A stretch of DNA of 64,000 nucleotides from the NCBI GenBank assembly GCA_963556255.1, contig OY744606.1, positions 73,984,236-74,048,235 of the forward strand. Direction: 5' to 3'. Source of the DNA: Allolobophora icterica. Lineage: Eukaryota; Annelida; Clitellata; Crassiclitellata; Lumbricidae. This document shows, in pieces, positions 21,561-42,200 of this stretch; the first letter of the stretch is position 1; every line of letters starts with the position of its first letter. Made by a program: the position numbers and the translations under genes. The notes under the pieces were generated by a model that was given only the letters and a program-made list of their open reading frames with translations, did not search any database and was not told the DNA's origin.

Positions 21561-21799
21561 GCAGAGAGCCGGAACAGAAGTGAAATGGTACAGTGGACAT
21601 GTGCCTCAAGTTGGAGGCTTCAGCCGAACATACTCAGAGAATATATGGAAGTGGAAGAGAGTCAAAATCACCACCTTACCAGTTTGTTGTGGAATGGAAA
21701 CGAAAATCGCAATAACTTGGTACAAGGATTGGTGGTTTTTCGCAACACAGGAAACGACCACACATCGATGACTCCGGGTTGCAATCGTTACACTCGCTC

Positions 21800-22500
21800 T
21801 CTATCGAACGGCTATTTCCGTGCAGTTTTCTGTGCACTGCACTTGAAGCAGCCCATCAAGCTTAATTAATTGTCACCTATAATTATCAGTGACCATGGAT
21901 CTTGCTGACTTTATAATACTGAACACCAGCTCCCTTATTCCATTCGCAATTAGATGTCTTAGTTTTTTTTACTTCTAGACAATTTTAAAGCCTCAGACAA
22001 AATAACTTCATGATGTCCTCCTAAGATATGTATTGTCAGGAGTAATATATTTATTTTCACTTTCTCTGTTACTCATTTGCACTTCATATGTAATTGGTAT
22101 TTTTTCGCTCAAAATGAGGCAAGAGCTTTCTAATTTGGCGAATTTAGGGGGAGGGGCTTCTGATAACAATTTTAGCAATGCTTTTATTTTCTATTTAGCG
22201 TCTTGAGTAGCAAGTTTTTTTATTATCGATTTGCATTAGGCAAGTCAAACTACAGAAAATGAATTTGGGTGCGATAAACGTCTACTTTCTCGTTCTTATG
22301 ACCAAATCTGCTTATACATTTCTTGATATGAAACACTTAGTGAACCTTTTCCGACGCTCGTGTGTTCCAAGTAAGTGTGTTTACTTATAAAATATTCAAA
22401 CTCACAAACCAGTGTGACAACGAGATCTTCAAGAAATCGCAGTGAAAACGGTGTAGGCCTAGATGTCGTGTGTCCGATAACTCGCCCCTCCTTGTATATG
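21800..22500. other. unit I/II junction block
   Basis: Matches 42200-42960 (units II/III) and, more diverged, 50880-51400 (units III/IV): TTGTCACCTATAATTA.CAGTGACCATGGATCT, AGGCAAGAGCTTTCTAATTTGG and TTCCAAGTAA.TGTGTTTA phrases. It defines the left edge of units II to IV. Confidence 0.55.
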
Positions 22501-22504
22501 GATA

Positions 22505-22592
22505 CACATATAGATACATACATACATGCATGCATACATATACTTATATACTTACAAACATACATACCTAAACACATACATACATACATACA

Positions 22593-22625
<33 letters not shown>
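22505..22625. repeat. (ACAT)n microsatellite, interrupted
   Basis: Imperfect then perfect ACAT repeats. The paralogous site in unit III (43294-43497) is longer and purer. Confidence 0.9.
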
Positions 22626-22626
<1 letters not shown>

Positions 22627-22979
22627 CAATACATGTAAGTGCATTTGATATTGCCTTCCTTCCGAAGTTCCGAAATGCACACGACAATAGGATAGAACAT
22701 CGATGGCGCAGAACATTGTTAGTGATGGATTTGCCTACGCAGAAAATGCCTCGAGCGAGGCTCGAAGCCGTACTCCCGCGTTACAGACCGAGCACTCTAG
22801 GCAATCGCCCATCATGCCCATATAAACATACATACGCTACAACAATTTCAAAATGTATTGCATGGTAGTTTTCGGCCACACAGAGCCTTGTCACTGAGAC
22901 CCACTTAAAAATTAGCTTCAACGCACTAATTGCAAAGCTCTATATGCATTTATACTGTACATATATATCTTATAGACAT

Positions 22980-25630
22980 TATGTGCATACATGTGGACAA
23001 CCGAGGCTCCTTCGACTAATAAGCAATGTGTCTAGACTTTAAGTGCCATGCAGTCAGTGGCAGGTAGTATACATGCAATCAGGATTATTAATATCGTATC
23101 AATTTATAACGATAAGTCACTTTTCATTGCTTCGGTTGAAGATAAAGACCCATCACACGGCGAAAACATGTCACCATAAATTTAGATTATAGACTTCAAC
23201 TGACTCTTGACGCTGACAAATGCTTGGCTCCGAAAGTTAGTTTGTTAATTAGTTGTTTGTAGCTTTAACGTTCGTTAGTTAGTTGATTGTAATTATAACC
23301 ATCATTACGCAGAAAAGCTCTTCAAGAAAACCGCTGGAGAGGTACTCCAACTTGCCTGATAAGTAGCTGATAGTTAACGATAGGTAATCATAGTTAATTA
23401 ACTGGACATTCGTCTGCCACATTCCAAAACTTTTTAGCGGCACTCATAGCTAGCCTAAATGGTTATATTGTGCAATAAGAACAATACTTTAATCGAAAAA
23501 CAGAATGGCTTCGTCGCACAGACGTATAACTTGAGTCATGACGACAACTAAATACAACGCTCATAGGATACGGTTACACTCACCGATTGCCACTTCCTGG
23601 ACTGACAACAGAGCACGATTGGCTTAATATCTCTATCTTAATATATGTGCAAAATGGAGGTTGGAAAGTGTGAGAGTTGGGTCACTGGCCTGCGGGATAA
23701 AGCCTCTGCTCACAACTTTACGAATCAACTCCCTTAGTACCGACGCCTGCTTTAAATGATCGACTCCCTTTAGGCAATTTCACTCAAGCGTAGGTAAATA
23801 TCTGTGGTCGCTAAAGATCCGCCATGTTGCCTAATCTACATTGTGATTTGCACATCAAGGGCGTCCGTAAAGTTGGAAAGAATATGTCATCCAAATGCAT
23901 ACATGTAGAATGAGAAGGTAGGATTGGGCTTATAGCGGACTTACACATCTAAATTTGATTTATGTAGATAATTCTGTGGTTGCGCTGTGTAATACCAACT
24001 TCAGCCATATACACAACAAACAGTCTGCACTGCATTAGATTATCTTGATGCAGAAAAAAGGTATGGCGTTTGAATCATGCCTTGTATAAATGTATAAGTC
24101 TCTGACAGCTAAGCTTCATAAGCTGGATGCGCATTGGAGGGAGACTGGTTATGTTTAGGGAATCTCTTTCTTCGGTGCGGCATTGCCAAAGCATCTCGTC
24201 TCGCAGCACAGATATCCCGGGAGAGCGGATATCTGCCAAAAGAGGAGATTGGAACGTGACTGTAGCGCTTCTACATTGGTGCTGGATATTACACCCGTCA
24301 CGTTTAATCAACAGCCCCATCGTCCATATTAGCAATAGGATGTAGTAGCTTTGCAATGAATGGCTATCAGTTTCTGTATTACGCGATTGACTGTAAGGCT
24401 TTTTCAATTAACTCCAACTAAACCAGCATTTAATAATCTATTAGCTATTATATTATGCCTATAGCAATCTCCCACTTTGACTTTATTGTATCTTTGAGGT
24501 GACTCGGACACCCATCACGGAGACTGCCTTTCACCGTCTGTGGATCTTTTCCTTTCTTAGATCGAATCTCTCCGACATTTATTTCAATGTTCTTTCGGTT
24601 AAGAACTTGACCAAATTTGCTTTCTCTGTATTGTAACGTCGGATAATTGATACCGACCTTGATCAACAATAAACTCAGCTTGCCTCCGCACTGTTGCTTT
24701 TTATAACTAGAAAATACTTGCACAACTGTCACGAAGGATTCACATGATCCAGACACCGTAGCTAGATAGTCCGATGCAATAGGACAGTTTGAATGTTTCT
24801 AGGCTTCGAAAGACTGAGTTACTTTTTCCTTTTGCTCAAATCTGCGACCTAACCTGATAAACTTAGCATACACTCTTTTATCGAATCGATCAGAAGCAGA
24901 CGAATTTGATCTGTTTACAAGTGACGACTTGTCGTCCACAACAATCAAAGCTCCAACTGAGTCTTTGTAGTGTTCAACTCCAATGGGAGGAGTTAAAATG
25001 TAGGTCACTTTTTCGGATGTCCTTTAAGGACGACCCATTAATAAGCTATCAATCCTTTTACTACATGCTTGCCAACTGCTGATAAACGAAGGTCATTGGG
25101 AATATTCATTTAAGTGCTGATTAATAATGACAGGATCACTTTAGACAAGTCTAAGCATGGCTTGTCTATGGAGCGTCTTCGTCTTTTGCTAGCTTAATAT
25201 AACGAGAATGGGATACTTGTAGACATCCCGCAGTGTTGTTAGCCCATATGTCTTGTCATTGTCAGTTATCTGGAGTGTGCTTAAATGAATTTCGGTGAAG
25301 TACGTTGAATTGAGCCATAATTATATCAGCTGCTGATAGTTAAGATCATAATAATCATATTTGACAAATAGGCCTATATAATCGTAAGTTGTCGGTTATT
25401 AATCGTCTATCTCCGATGAGAAAATTTACAGCGGCAGTTCGCATTTTGCTTGAAAGAGGTCGATGAAATGAACGTGCTCCAATTCCCCCACACACTTCTG
25501 GGAATATCACGAGAGTTTCACGCTGCTAAAGATTAATACAAAAGATTAATAACTGTTAAATGCCAAATTGTAATAAACAAAATGCAAAAACATATGATGT
25601 TCTCATAGTCGGTCTATAGTAGGCAAGTAG
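22980..25630. other. upstream duplicated block, unit II
   Basis: The unit II copy of 3170-5370, with the same order of landmarks. It retains the uninterrupted target site (TCTATAGTAGGCAAGTAG near 25613) of the MITE that sits at 5388-5653 in unit I. Frames of about 100 codons on the minus strand are not kept in other copies. Confidence 0.55.
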
Positions 25631-25771
25631 TCTTGAAATTTACATTTTTATTTATTTAAAACAGTTGTAACAGTTAGTAAATGCGTAGTACGCCGCCAAC
25701 AAGACTCAGCATACACTCGGACCTTGGGAAATTAATGGCCATCCTGAGGAGTTACGCCTAGATACCGTGAC

Positions 25772-25834
25772 ACTACTACTACTACTATCACTACTACTAC
25801 CACCACTACTACTCCTACTCCTACTACTACTACT

Positions 25835-25907
<73 letters not shown>

Positions 25908-25935
25908 AACTACTACTACTACTACTACTACTACT

Positions 25936-25992
<57 letters not shown>

Positions 25993-26080
25993 TTGCTGCT
26001 GCAACTACTACTACTGCTACTTCTACTTCTGCTGCTACTACTGCTGCTGCTACTACTACTGCTGCTAATAATAATAATAA
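25772..26080. repeat. (CTA)n microsatellite array
   Basis: About 300 bp of CTA/ACT units with CTG variants, then AAT units, followed by ATGAGTTAATTAC.CAGCGTA. Unit I has only about 70 bp at the equivalent place (6805-6880), so the array grew after duplication. Confidence 0.9.
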
Positions 26081-26313
26081 TGAGTTAATTACACAGCGTA
26101 CAACTAGTAAATTACATTGAAAGTTTACATAAAGCTTGTCGTATTGCTATCACAAAATTCAGCTGTTGTAAATTCGTTTCGTTTGAAGTGATTCTTGAAA
26201 TCTTCTTCACAAATTTTCTTAAACCTCAGATCTATTGTTTATGAGAGTGCTTAAATACGGCCCCATAAATAAATCACTGGCCAACCATACACCAGATAAT
26301 CCAGATAATTATA

Positions 26314-26322
26314 TATAAAGAT
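26314..26322 (+). promoter_or_regulatory. TATA box of gene 2
   Basis: TATATAAAG lies 123 bp before the gene 2 ATG, at the same spacing as in gene 1, inside a conserved 150-bp segment. Confidence 0.65.
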
Positions 26323-26436
26323 GTTCTGAAAGGAGCTGGCATTATTGCGCAGTTAACTTTGGATGCCATCCATTGAGTCTGATCTTTCAGATCATCCAGC
26401 AAACTAACAATTGTGAAGCTGATAGATCCAATCGTC

Positions 26437-34283
<7,847 letters not shown>

Positions 34284-34501
34284 ACAGGATGTGGACACAC
34301 GAATTCTGAATGATTACGAAAGTTTCGTTGGTAATAATAACGCAATTATTAACTTCATGTAACCTATAAGTTAGGCTTCTAGGCATTATTGATTAAATTT
34401 AAGATTCACAAGATAAGAAACTCTAACTAATAAGAAAGCAGCCATTCGTCAACGAAAATGTGATGCAAGTGATGTGCAATTAATTACTTTATATTACTAT
34501 G

Positions 34502-34502
<1 letters not shown>

Positions 34503-34551
<49 letters not shown>
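34503..34551. repeat. (TA)n microsatellite
   Basis: About 49 bp of TA in the gene 2 3'UTR region. The equivalent place in unit I (about 13060-13075) has only TATTATTATTG. Confidence 0.95.
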
Positions 34552-34554
<3 letters not shown>

Positions 34555-34698
34555 CACTTTACTGAATTGCGTCCTTCGTTAAATTGATTTTCAGATCTTG
34601 CTCAACTCCACCTAATTGCTACATAGTTTATAATATTAGCCTAATTCTAAGTAGGCTATATGGATTATTGTAAACTCTATTGTTTTTAATATTTGCTT

Positions 34699-34704
34699 AA
34701 TAAA
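34699..34704 (+). terminator. polyadenylation signal of gene 2
   Basis: AATAAA in the phrase TTTGCTTAATAAACGAA, which recurs in the gene 3 copy at 47915-47920 and, with a TATAAA variant, in gene 1. Confidence 0.55.
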
Positions 34705-34824
34705 CGAACTGAAATGTCAAAAATATACATACAAATGTACTTTTTGCTCTAGCGACCCGCATGGTCTTTATCATGCTTTGTATCTCCATAAATTTATCGA
34801 GGGAGATCCTGCCTCTTCGCTTAC

Positions 34825-35005
34825 CTTACCTTAGACCTTCGTTCTTCCACGAGCTGACAGCGCATCGGGCGACGCAGCTCCTCCACACAACTCTGTCCTC
34901 CGCAGTCTTCTCAGCCTCCCTCGTCATTCCGCCTCCGTCCAAATCCTGTATGACCGTGCCTCGCCAAGTCTTTCTCGGCCTCCCCCGTTTTCTTAAAAAA
35001 AAGAA
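34825..35005 (-). pseudogene. LINE C-terminal fragment
   Basis: Minus-strand frame reads RGRPRKTWRGTVIQDLDGGG, MTREAEKTAEDRVVWRSCVA and SSWKNE, a common RT ORF tail ('RGRPR.TW...V..DL ... A.DR..WR..V'). It is inserted relative to unit I between ATCTGCTTCGTCGC and GTGCCAACTCA. Confidence 0.6.
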
Positions 35006-35999
35006 AATACATCTTCGCTGGCGCTTTGAATATGTGCCAACTCAATTAAAGGCCTCGTGTGCGGACCGTCCTAGTCCAAGAGCAGATCTTTCCGAAGCAG
35101 TCATGATCCGTATGCGATTCGGCAGTGTCAAACCCAGAGGCACCTTGACGCATGCTTTAACCAATGTGGCTAAATAATGCAGTAGCATAATAATTAATAG
35201 AAGTACAATAGAAACGAAACCTCTTTTTCTTGTCAGTAAGATCCACGTCTGATTACTACAGCATTTCAACTGTAAAGTTTTGACACTATGACTGTAGTTT
35301 CAAAATGTCACACCTCAGTTTTCGTGATCATATTAAACTTTCAGTGTTTCTTGCTTACTCTCAGTCTCTCAGTCTAACGCTTTGGGAATGCACTCCCGCC
35401 TTAGCTACCCACGCCAGACATTTCCCAGATGTATGTTGGTGGAGTAGACTACATTTTTTAGAAATGGATGAAAAGCCGAGGGTGAATGAGGCACGCAGAG
35501 CGTCAGTTGAAGATGAAAGCCGAAGAACCGAATAGGCCTACGCATACCGAATTTCATTTTGTTTTACAGTGTTTAGTACTGTTTACAAGTGTTATCCCAT
35601 AGACAGTGGTTCTTAGGTAGTTACCCTCGGAGCTTCGTACACCAGTAAGCGAAGTTGATCGCGAATTTTCCTATTTATGATGCATGATAAACTTTAAAAT
35701 AGCATATTACAGATCGTTGCAGTCCTTCTTCGGCTCTCCTGTATAACTGTTGTCAGTTTTGCCACACCATTACTGGGGTAATTGACAAGTTTAGGTTACC
35801 AGGTCAAATGAGAATGAAAGAGCAGTATTTAACCAATTTGATGTCGTTGACATAAATATAAAGATTTAAGTTATCAAATATGGTTAGCCAGAACTCCTGA
35901 GATACGACAGCGACAAAAACTCCCGCTAACGTTAACGAAACGCCAGAATACAAAATTTCTTCTGGAAAATAAAAAGTGTACTCGTAATTGCAATATGAT

Positions 36000-36925
36000 C
36001 CAGATACAGGATGCTTGAGATATCGGTTTATTCTCACAGAGATTATTGAAAAACTTAACATTTCAAGAATGAGCAATGTAGTTTCATGGTTCTTTTCCTC
36101 ATTTAGACTTCAGCAACTTCCCTTCGGCTTGACCCTAAATTTAACGTTGAATCGACTTGACCTTAACTCTTCTAAGACCCAACTGATCTGGTTTGGAACT
36201 AAGCAGCAGCTATCTAAACTTGATCTCCCACTTCTGTTGTCACTGCACCCTGATTTTTAATTCTCATCCAGTATCCGGGTCTTGGGCGTCACCCCCGATA
36301 GTAGGACTACTCTCTCGTTTTCTAAACACCTCTCGCACCTGACGCGCTCCTGTTTCTATCACCTGAGGTGTTTGAGAGCGGTCAGAAGATCAGTTTCTGC
36401 CGCATTGACTATTGCAATTCATTGTTTGCTGGGCTCCCAAAGGCGTGCCTTTTGTCTCTACAGTGTATTCTGAACGCGGCCGTCAGGCTCACTGCCCGTT
36501 TCCCTCGCTTATCCCAAAAAAACTACCTTAATGAGTAATTATGACTGATGTACATGCACTTTCTGGCTTCCTGCTGCTTCCCGCATCCAATTATACAAGG
36601 TCCTCCTCCTGGTCTCTAGGACTCAGCTGGGACAAGATCCAAAGTACCTCTGTGACCTAATGCGTAAACCTCTCGCTGTTCTGTCTTCCCACCCTCTTTG
36701 GTCCGCGGACCGTCTTGATCTCCCAGTCCCTCAGGCTAGGGCTTCGAGATCTCAGCATTGTGCTTTTGCCATCCTTGGTCCTTCCGTATGGAATGATATT
36801 GTTAGGGAGTTCGCCCTCCTCTCTCCGCTGCCTGAACACCTTACTTTTCCATGGGGACTGTCACGCTGGGACCGCCTCTGAATAGTCTATACTGTGAGCG
36901 GCGCTTTATAAATAACCATATTATG
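36000..36925 (+). pseudogene. CR1/L2-like LINE, RT C-terminal half and 3'UTR (broken)
   Basis: Frames in order: LRLQQLPFGL, LDLNSSKTQLIWFGTKQQL (post-RT 'LN..KT..i.fG'), IRVLGVTPDSRTTLSFSKHL, SHLTRSCFYHLRCLRAVRRS, LSLQCILNAAVRLTARFPR and FAILGPSVWNDI, the standard sequence of a CR1-clade RT ORF end. Several frameshifts. The tail GGCGCTTTATAAATAACCAT is followed by TATGATATATGATA and then by downstream block sequence, marking the 3' junction. Confidence 0.7.
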
Positions 36926-38600
36926 ATATATGATAAAACGACGTTTTGATATTTCCTTTGAAAAGCATAATTGAAAGAACTATGTATTCAACTGAGAGTA
37001 AAATTATTTATTGAGATCCAGCATAATAGGTGACATTAGGTCTAATTCAACTGAAACTCGCTTTAGAGAGTAAAATTATTTATTGAGATCCAACATAATA
37101 GGGGACATTAGGGTTATGTTTAAGCTATCACTTCAGAAACATATCAGGTTCTATAGATATCACCTTTAGGTTTATTTTGTAAAACAGTACTTGAAGATTT
37201 TTTTAAGGAACTTCAGAAGATGCTGATTAAGTAGAATCGTATATAATAGACGAATAGAATCTAAAGCAACTGATGCAATAGTTGATCTATATAAGTACTG
37301 ACATTTTGTTATTATTATTATTATTTTCCCCCAAAGAATTGAGTAACATTCAGTGCCAAATCTATGAAGCCAATGACATTGATTAAAATGGAGGCAAAAC
37401 AAAGTAATGGGCATACGGTCCGATACGAGATCCTTACAATGTCATATGTCCTCGGAAATATCTTTTTCTATGGCATTTAGCTAACATATACTCTTTGACA
37501 AAATTTAATGGCCAAATTAAAGTTGCATTTTAAAAGATGCTACTCTTGTGTCGTGTAATTTCAAGCCTTCGCAAAAAGCTGCAGTCATACAGTCATCATC
37601 TCAAGTTCCTGTTAGTTGTTCTTCTCCTGGTATTAGTTCCTTTCACGTCCTACAATATCGGACATTCATAGGCAACAGGAGTCAGCAAATCCAACTAATG
37701 CCAATTATAGTGAACGTAAAGATTGCGCGTGAAGATGACGAAACGACGTTTTGATATTCAATCGATTATTTATAAGCATACTTCAAAGAATCCTGTTCAG
37801 TTTCGAGAGTACATCCTCAACTGCGCTGCCCGAATTGTTGTTTCGAGCTACATGCGACAGACTTTGCAATAGGAAGAGCTTCGTTAATCGATGCGGCACC
37901 TGACTTCATCGGAGAGCTGTGCACTTATGTTTCCAGTCAACCTAGTCAACGATCAATGGACCGTAGAGATCTGTTGTTCTCGAGCTTCTGCACGATCATC
38001 CGGGCACATCATGCATTTTAAAGGATTAAATTTATGAATTGATTTTGTTACAGACAGCTCAAGAAATATTTTGCTTTCAAATCATCTTCATACTCATTCT
38101 TTCAGACCTGTTAGATTGCCATTTCAAGCTCCATTATTAGGTTCTGAGATGGCGCTTTGCAAATAACCAGGTACATGCAAACATACAAACATAAAATATA
38201 TCGTTTTGAAAACGTGACATCTAGGAAACAGCAGGCCCATGTTTAGATTATCGCATACGAAACATCATCAGGGTCTATAGATATAATTAGGCATACTCTG
38301 TAACGACTATTTCGTTGTTTTATAAGTAATTTAATAGAAACATGTTTCATTATTGTGTTCATACACTTTATGTAACTGAGTGTTCATACACTTTATGTAA
38401 CTGATCAATTTTTCTCTTGAGATAGAAAGGTGGAGAAGACGCTGTCCAAATTAAACATAGAAGGAAGTTTGCGATTTCGGATGGACCAAGATTTTATCGT
38501 AGACTATAGCTGAAATATATGCACCTATTGCCTTATTTTAAAAGTTCTCGCATAACACCTCTATTGTAAGATAGACTTGTGTCATTTTAATCGGAGGCTT
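36926..38600. other. downstream block 2, unit II
   Basis: Copy of 19340-21180. It contains an internal partial direct repeat (TTTATTGAGATCCA.CATAATAGG at 37005-37040 and 37078-37105) not seen in unit I, and lacks the MITE and RTE-like fragment found there. Confidence 0.5.
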
Positions 38601-40038
38601 GTTTGACCCCTCTTCCAATGATTTCTATGCGAGCAACATAATTCCAACAGCTAAAATTCATAACGGTTTGTTTTCGTCGTTCATAGATTACATGTAAGTA
38701 GGCTTAGTTCAGATTGAGTAAAAAGAAGGCCGGGAGATGCGATTGATAGTAAGTTATATGCGTGATCAAAGCTCATGCATTAGGCTAAGGTAATTTTGAA
38801 ATAAGCCATAGGCTTTGTATATGTGCCTTATTTGGTTAGTCCATCCTAGAAATAGACATTGATCATTGACATTGTCCAGTTACTTGTAAATCAATCCCTA
38901 AGGCTCCCATTATTATTCATTGGCCATGTTAATAGAGTCAAATCAGATGAAGACAGTTCTCTAGTATTTAAATGTGTAATCAAGTCAAATGATGATAATG
39001 TCAGTGCAAACAAGCCACAATATCAATAGTGAAGCTATGGATCTAGGGCCCATCTTACCTACCTAGACCAGCACTTATTAATCTGTACTATATATTTAGA
39101 CCTAATTAACCTCCCTCTTTGTAGAACTGTCTTTATTCTGCGAAGAATGTTCCCTAGTGTCCGTCTTAGCCAAGTTACTGCGAAGTGTAGACGTCGCCCA
39201 TGTTGCTCTCGAAGGATCTAGCGTGTACGTAGTTGGTTGAAGACCTGTTTCTTCCCGTTGGATTTCGCCGCACTTTTCACCAAACAACTACCGTTCCAAC
39301 AAAGACTGTTCCCGTGACGATTTGGAATGAGTTTCCAAAGTTCAGTTCGTGTGCACCTAACCCCAGCCGAACTGTCACCGACTTCAAACGTAAGCGCAAG
39401 TTCTACGCTGTCGTTACGGTTAAGATCAGCACACCGATACTCGACTTTCGATGTATATAACTTCGCTCTTCAGCTGCCGACACTACTCAAAATCGACCGA
39501 AAACTTCATTCCTATTCTTGTCCAACAAACTGCACTGATCCTCTCGACGTTCTCTCTCTCTATGTATCGTCCGATCAGGAGTTAACCGCAGACGACATTC
39601 GACAGTCAACCTTGCTTGGCAAGGTAGGCTACTTCGTTACAACAGAATCTTCCTCGCTCCACAAGTTCTCATTACGCATGCGCAGCAGACGACTCCAACT
39701 GCTGACCGTTAGATTCAACTCGTCCAATCAAAATCCCACACCGTGAAGATAATATCCTCGAACCACGGTAAATATTCCCAAATCTATGCTAAATTTTATG
39801 CCCTAACAAGCTGGTCTGAAGTGCTGGTTAATTACTTAATTGATCATTATTAACGACCTCATCTAATTCGTCGCCTGAGAATTATATTGCTCTATCTCTT
39901 ATTTTGACGAAATCGAGCAAAACGACTTCAAAGTTTGGTCACTGTTATAGGTCAAGAATTCTAACCTGGTTTGTTTTGCAGGATAATACTGTCATTTGTA
40001 TGTACCCGCTAATGACCTGTTTTGAAGAAGAAAATGCT
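38601..40038. other. no gene recognised
   Basis: Unique to unit II in this window. Moderate open frames at 39233-39746 on the plus strand have no motifs I recognise and no conserved copy. Confidence 0.35.
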
Positions 40039-40046
40039 ATTTCGAC

Positions 40047-40486
40047 TAGGGCTGTACCGAATAGTGATTATCATTATTCGGCCGAATACGAATAATTGGA
40101 CCAACTATTCGGCCGAATACGAATGATACGAATAGTGTACAAAATAGGTCTACCGACAACATTCAAAATTTCAAATGTAAGCAAAAGTTTTAGTTCAGTA
40201 AATTTAATACATAAACTAAATATAAACAGTTAACTACATGTAATTTTTGCATCCTTCTGCCAGTCTGTGTAAACTAGGAATGGAACTAATTTAACTAAAC
40301 TTAGAAATTGTCACTTACTTAACGTTCACTCCACTCGCTATAGCACCTGCATATGCAGAAACAGATGTCACGTGACCACTATTCGTATTCGGTCCGACCG
40401 CTACTATTCGGCCGAATACCGAATAGCTATTTGGCTCACTATTCGGCCCCGAAGCGAATACGAAGCGAATATTCGGTACAGCCCTA
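40047..40486. mobile_element. hAT-like element with ATTCGGCCGAAT repeats
   Basis: A 440-bp element with ends TAGGGCTGTACCGAATA and, in reverse complement, TAGGGCTGTACCGAATA, and an exact TSD ATTTCGAC (40039-40046 and 40487-40494). Subterminal regions repeat the palindrome ATTCGGCCGAAT and CGAATA several times. No transposase. Confidence 0.9.
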
Positions 40487-40543
40487 ATTTCGACAAAGAA
40501 AGGTATAAAATATAGAAAATAACAAAAAAATGATGCAAATGTG

Positions 40544-40544
<1 letters not shown>

Positions 40545-40595
<51 letters not shown>

Positions 40596-40604
40596 TTTAT
40601 TATT
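40545..40604. repeat. (ATT)n microsatellite
   Basis: About 60 bp of ATT, forming (on the minus strand) the 3' tail of the LINE fragment to its right. Confidence 0.9.
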
Positions 40605-40750
40605 TTTATTTATTTTTTTATTTTGCCCCAAGGTACATATGATCCCTCGGGGACTTAGATATTAGACTATTTATTGTTTTTTCCGGAAATCAGGCCTCGT
40701 CCTCCGCTAAGTCATTAAACGTGCCGCGAAAAGCGATGGCATTATAGCGC
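40605..40750 (-). mobile_element. 3' tail fragment of the TAA-associated LINE
   Basis: Read on the minus strand: AGCGGAGGACGAGGCCTGAT, later CCCCGAGGGATCATATGTAC, CTTGGGGCAAAATAAA, then (AAT)n. The same phrases occur at 4322-4430 and 17190-17225. (ATT)n arrays abut it on both sides. Confidence 0.6.
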
Positions 40751-40844
<94 letters not shown>

Positions 40845-40860
40845 CATTATATTATCATTA
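40751..40860. repeat. (ATT)n(CATTAT)n microsatellite
   Basis: About 70 bp of ATT followed by about 40 bp of CATTAT units. Confidence 0.9.
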
Positions 40861-42200
40861 TGTTACAACAAAATAATTCCAACGGATAAAGTAAACGCAA
40901 TTGTAATAATGCTCTATGTTAAACATAAGGCAGTTTCTTAAATCGCGTCCTGAGTATTATATTGCTCTATCATCCAGTTTGGTATAATATTGCTGTAACA
41001 CGCCAGAATTTATACGACAGCATTAATTTTCACGATTGGATGTATTGGCTTGACAACCGGTGGTTACTACACAACAATTATATCAAATTATACTGCTTTA
41101 TTTTTGTTATTTATGCATGATACGTTTGTAGTATATTACCTTGCCAGTACAGTGTACCTTTAGTGAAACGCAGAATGGTCCCGAGTAGGCCTATGTATGA
41201 TAAAGCATTTTACCAGTAATTACTATTCAGTGCAATATTGCTGTAACATTACGAAAGCAGGTCTGTGATTGGAAGCTAATCATACAGCAATATAATACCA
41301 ACTATGTTTAGAAAATTTACAGCTTTATAAGATAGAGCATTTAAATATTGCCTTATATCTTTGAAACGGCTGCTTAAACCTGCATGCCTTTATGTCTAAT
41401 GATAGAGCAAACGTTGCATTGAAGAAATTGATCCCAAACTCAATTTTTACAAAAAATCATGATGGAGCATTACAATTCTCAGGCGACGAATTAGCACTTA
41501 ATTACACCTCTCCTAGATCTTCAGTACCTATTAGAAAAATGTATCTTGTATGAGAAAAAGGAACATCGTTCCAGGTTTTACAGAGGTATTTTAATGGAAT
41601 GAATATCCGTTGTCCGATTCAGATACTGCTCAACATAGGCGTAATTTGTGGGGGTACGAGGGATACCCGCACCCAAAATTTTTGTACTGGAGGTACCGTA
41701 CCCCGCTTTTTAAACAATGTCAATCAATATTTTATCATTGTGCCTTCCAAGAAATCGCAGATTGCCCTGCTTCGTGTATGTAAAAAAATTGCCCCCTCCA
41801 CTTTTAGACCAAAGTTACGTCCCTGCTGGTCAAACTGCACCGCATACAGAGAAGGCCAAACATTTTAGTACATCGGCGAGAAAAAAGGTCTGAAAGTACA
41901 TAGCGCGATGATAACATATTTGTGAGGAATTCCTGAAGTTAGGACACGCCGTGACATCCACTGTTTGATTCAGTTGCCGAGTTAGCTACGTAGACGGTTT
42001 CGGCCTAGATGGTGAGACGGTACATCGGATATCTGGAAGTGGAAGAATTGGTGTGCTAGAGTGTTGATTTGGGTAAAAAAACACCTTACCAGTGTTTTGT
42101 GGAAAGTGAATAAAGACCTCAATAATTGGATACTAGGATAGGTGGTTTTTCGCAGTACAGAAAGCGACCACAAATAGGTGACTCTGAATTGCAATCCTTA
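40861..42200. other. no gene seen apart from one MITE
   Basis: AT-rich sequence. 41634-41825 is a MITE (listed separately). The part from about 41990 to 42190 aligns loosely with 21590-21800 of unit I (GTCAAAATCACCACCTTACCAG..-type phrase). Confidence 0.4.
41634..41825. mobile_element. hAT-like MITE
   Basis: A 192-bp element with ends CATAGGCGTAATTTGTGGGG and, in reverse complement, CAGGGACGTAACTTTGG. Flanks CTGCTCAA (41626-41633) and CTGGTCAA (41826-41833) match at seven of eight positions. It shares the GGCGTA terminus type with 60185-60322. Confidence 0.75.

Larger units (their letters stand above)
34284..35990. other. gene 2 3'UTR and downstream block
   Basis: Copy of 12871-15030 without the hAT of unit I. 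The AATAAA polyadenylation signal is at 34699-34704. Contains a (TA)n run at 34503-34551 and an antisense LINE fragment at 34825-35005 that is absent from unit I. Confidence 0.55.

Noticed and set aside
39233..39746. Overlapping plus-strand frames of 75 and 139 codons as a host gene
   Set aside because: No recognisable motif, no paralogous copy in the other units and no convincing splice context.
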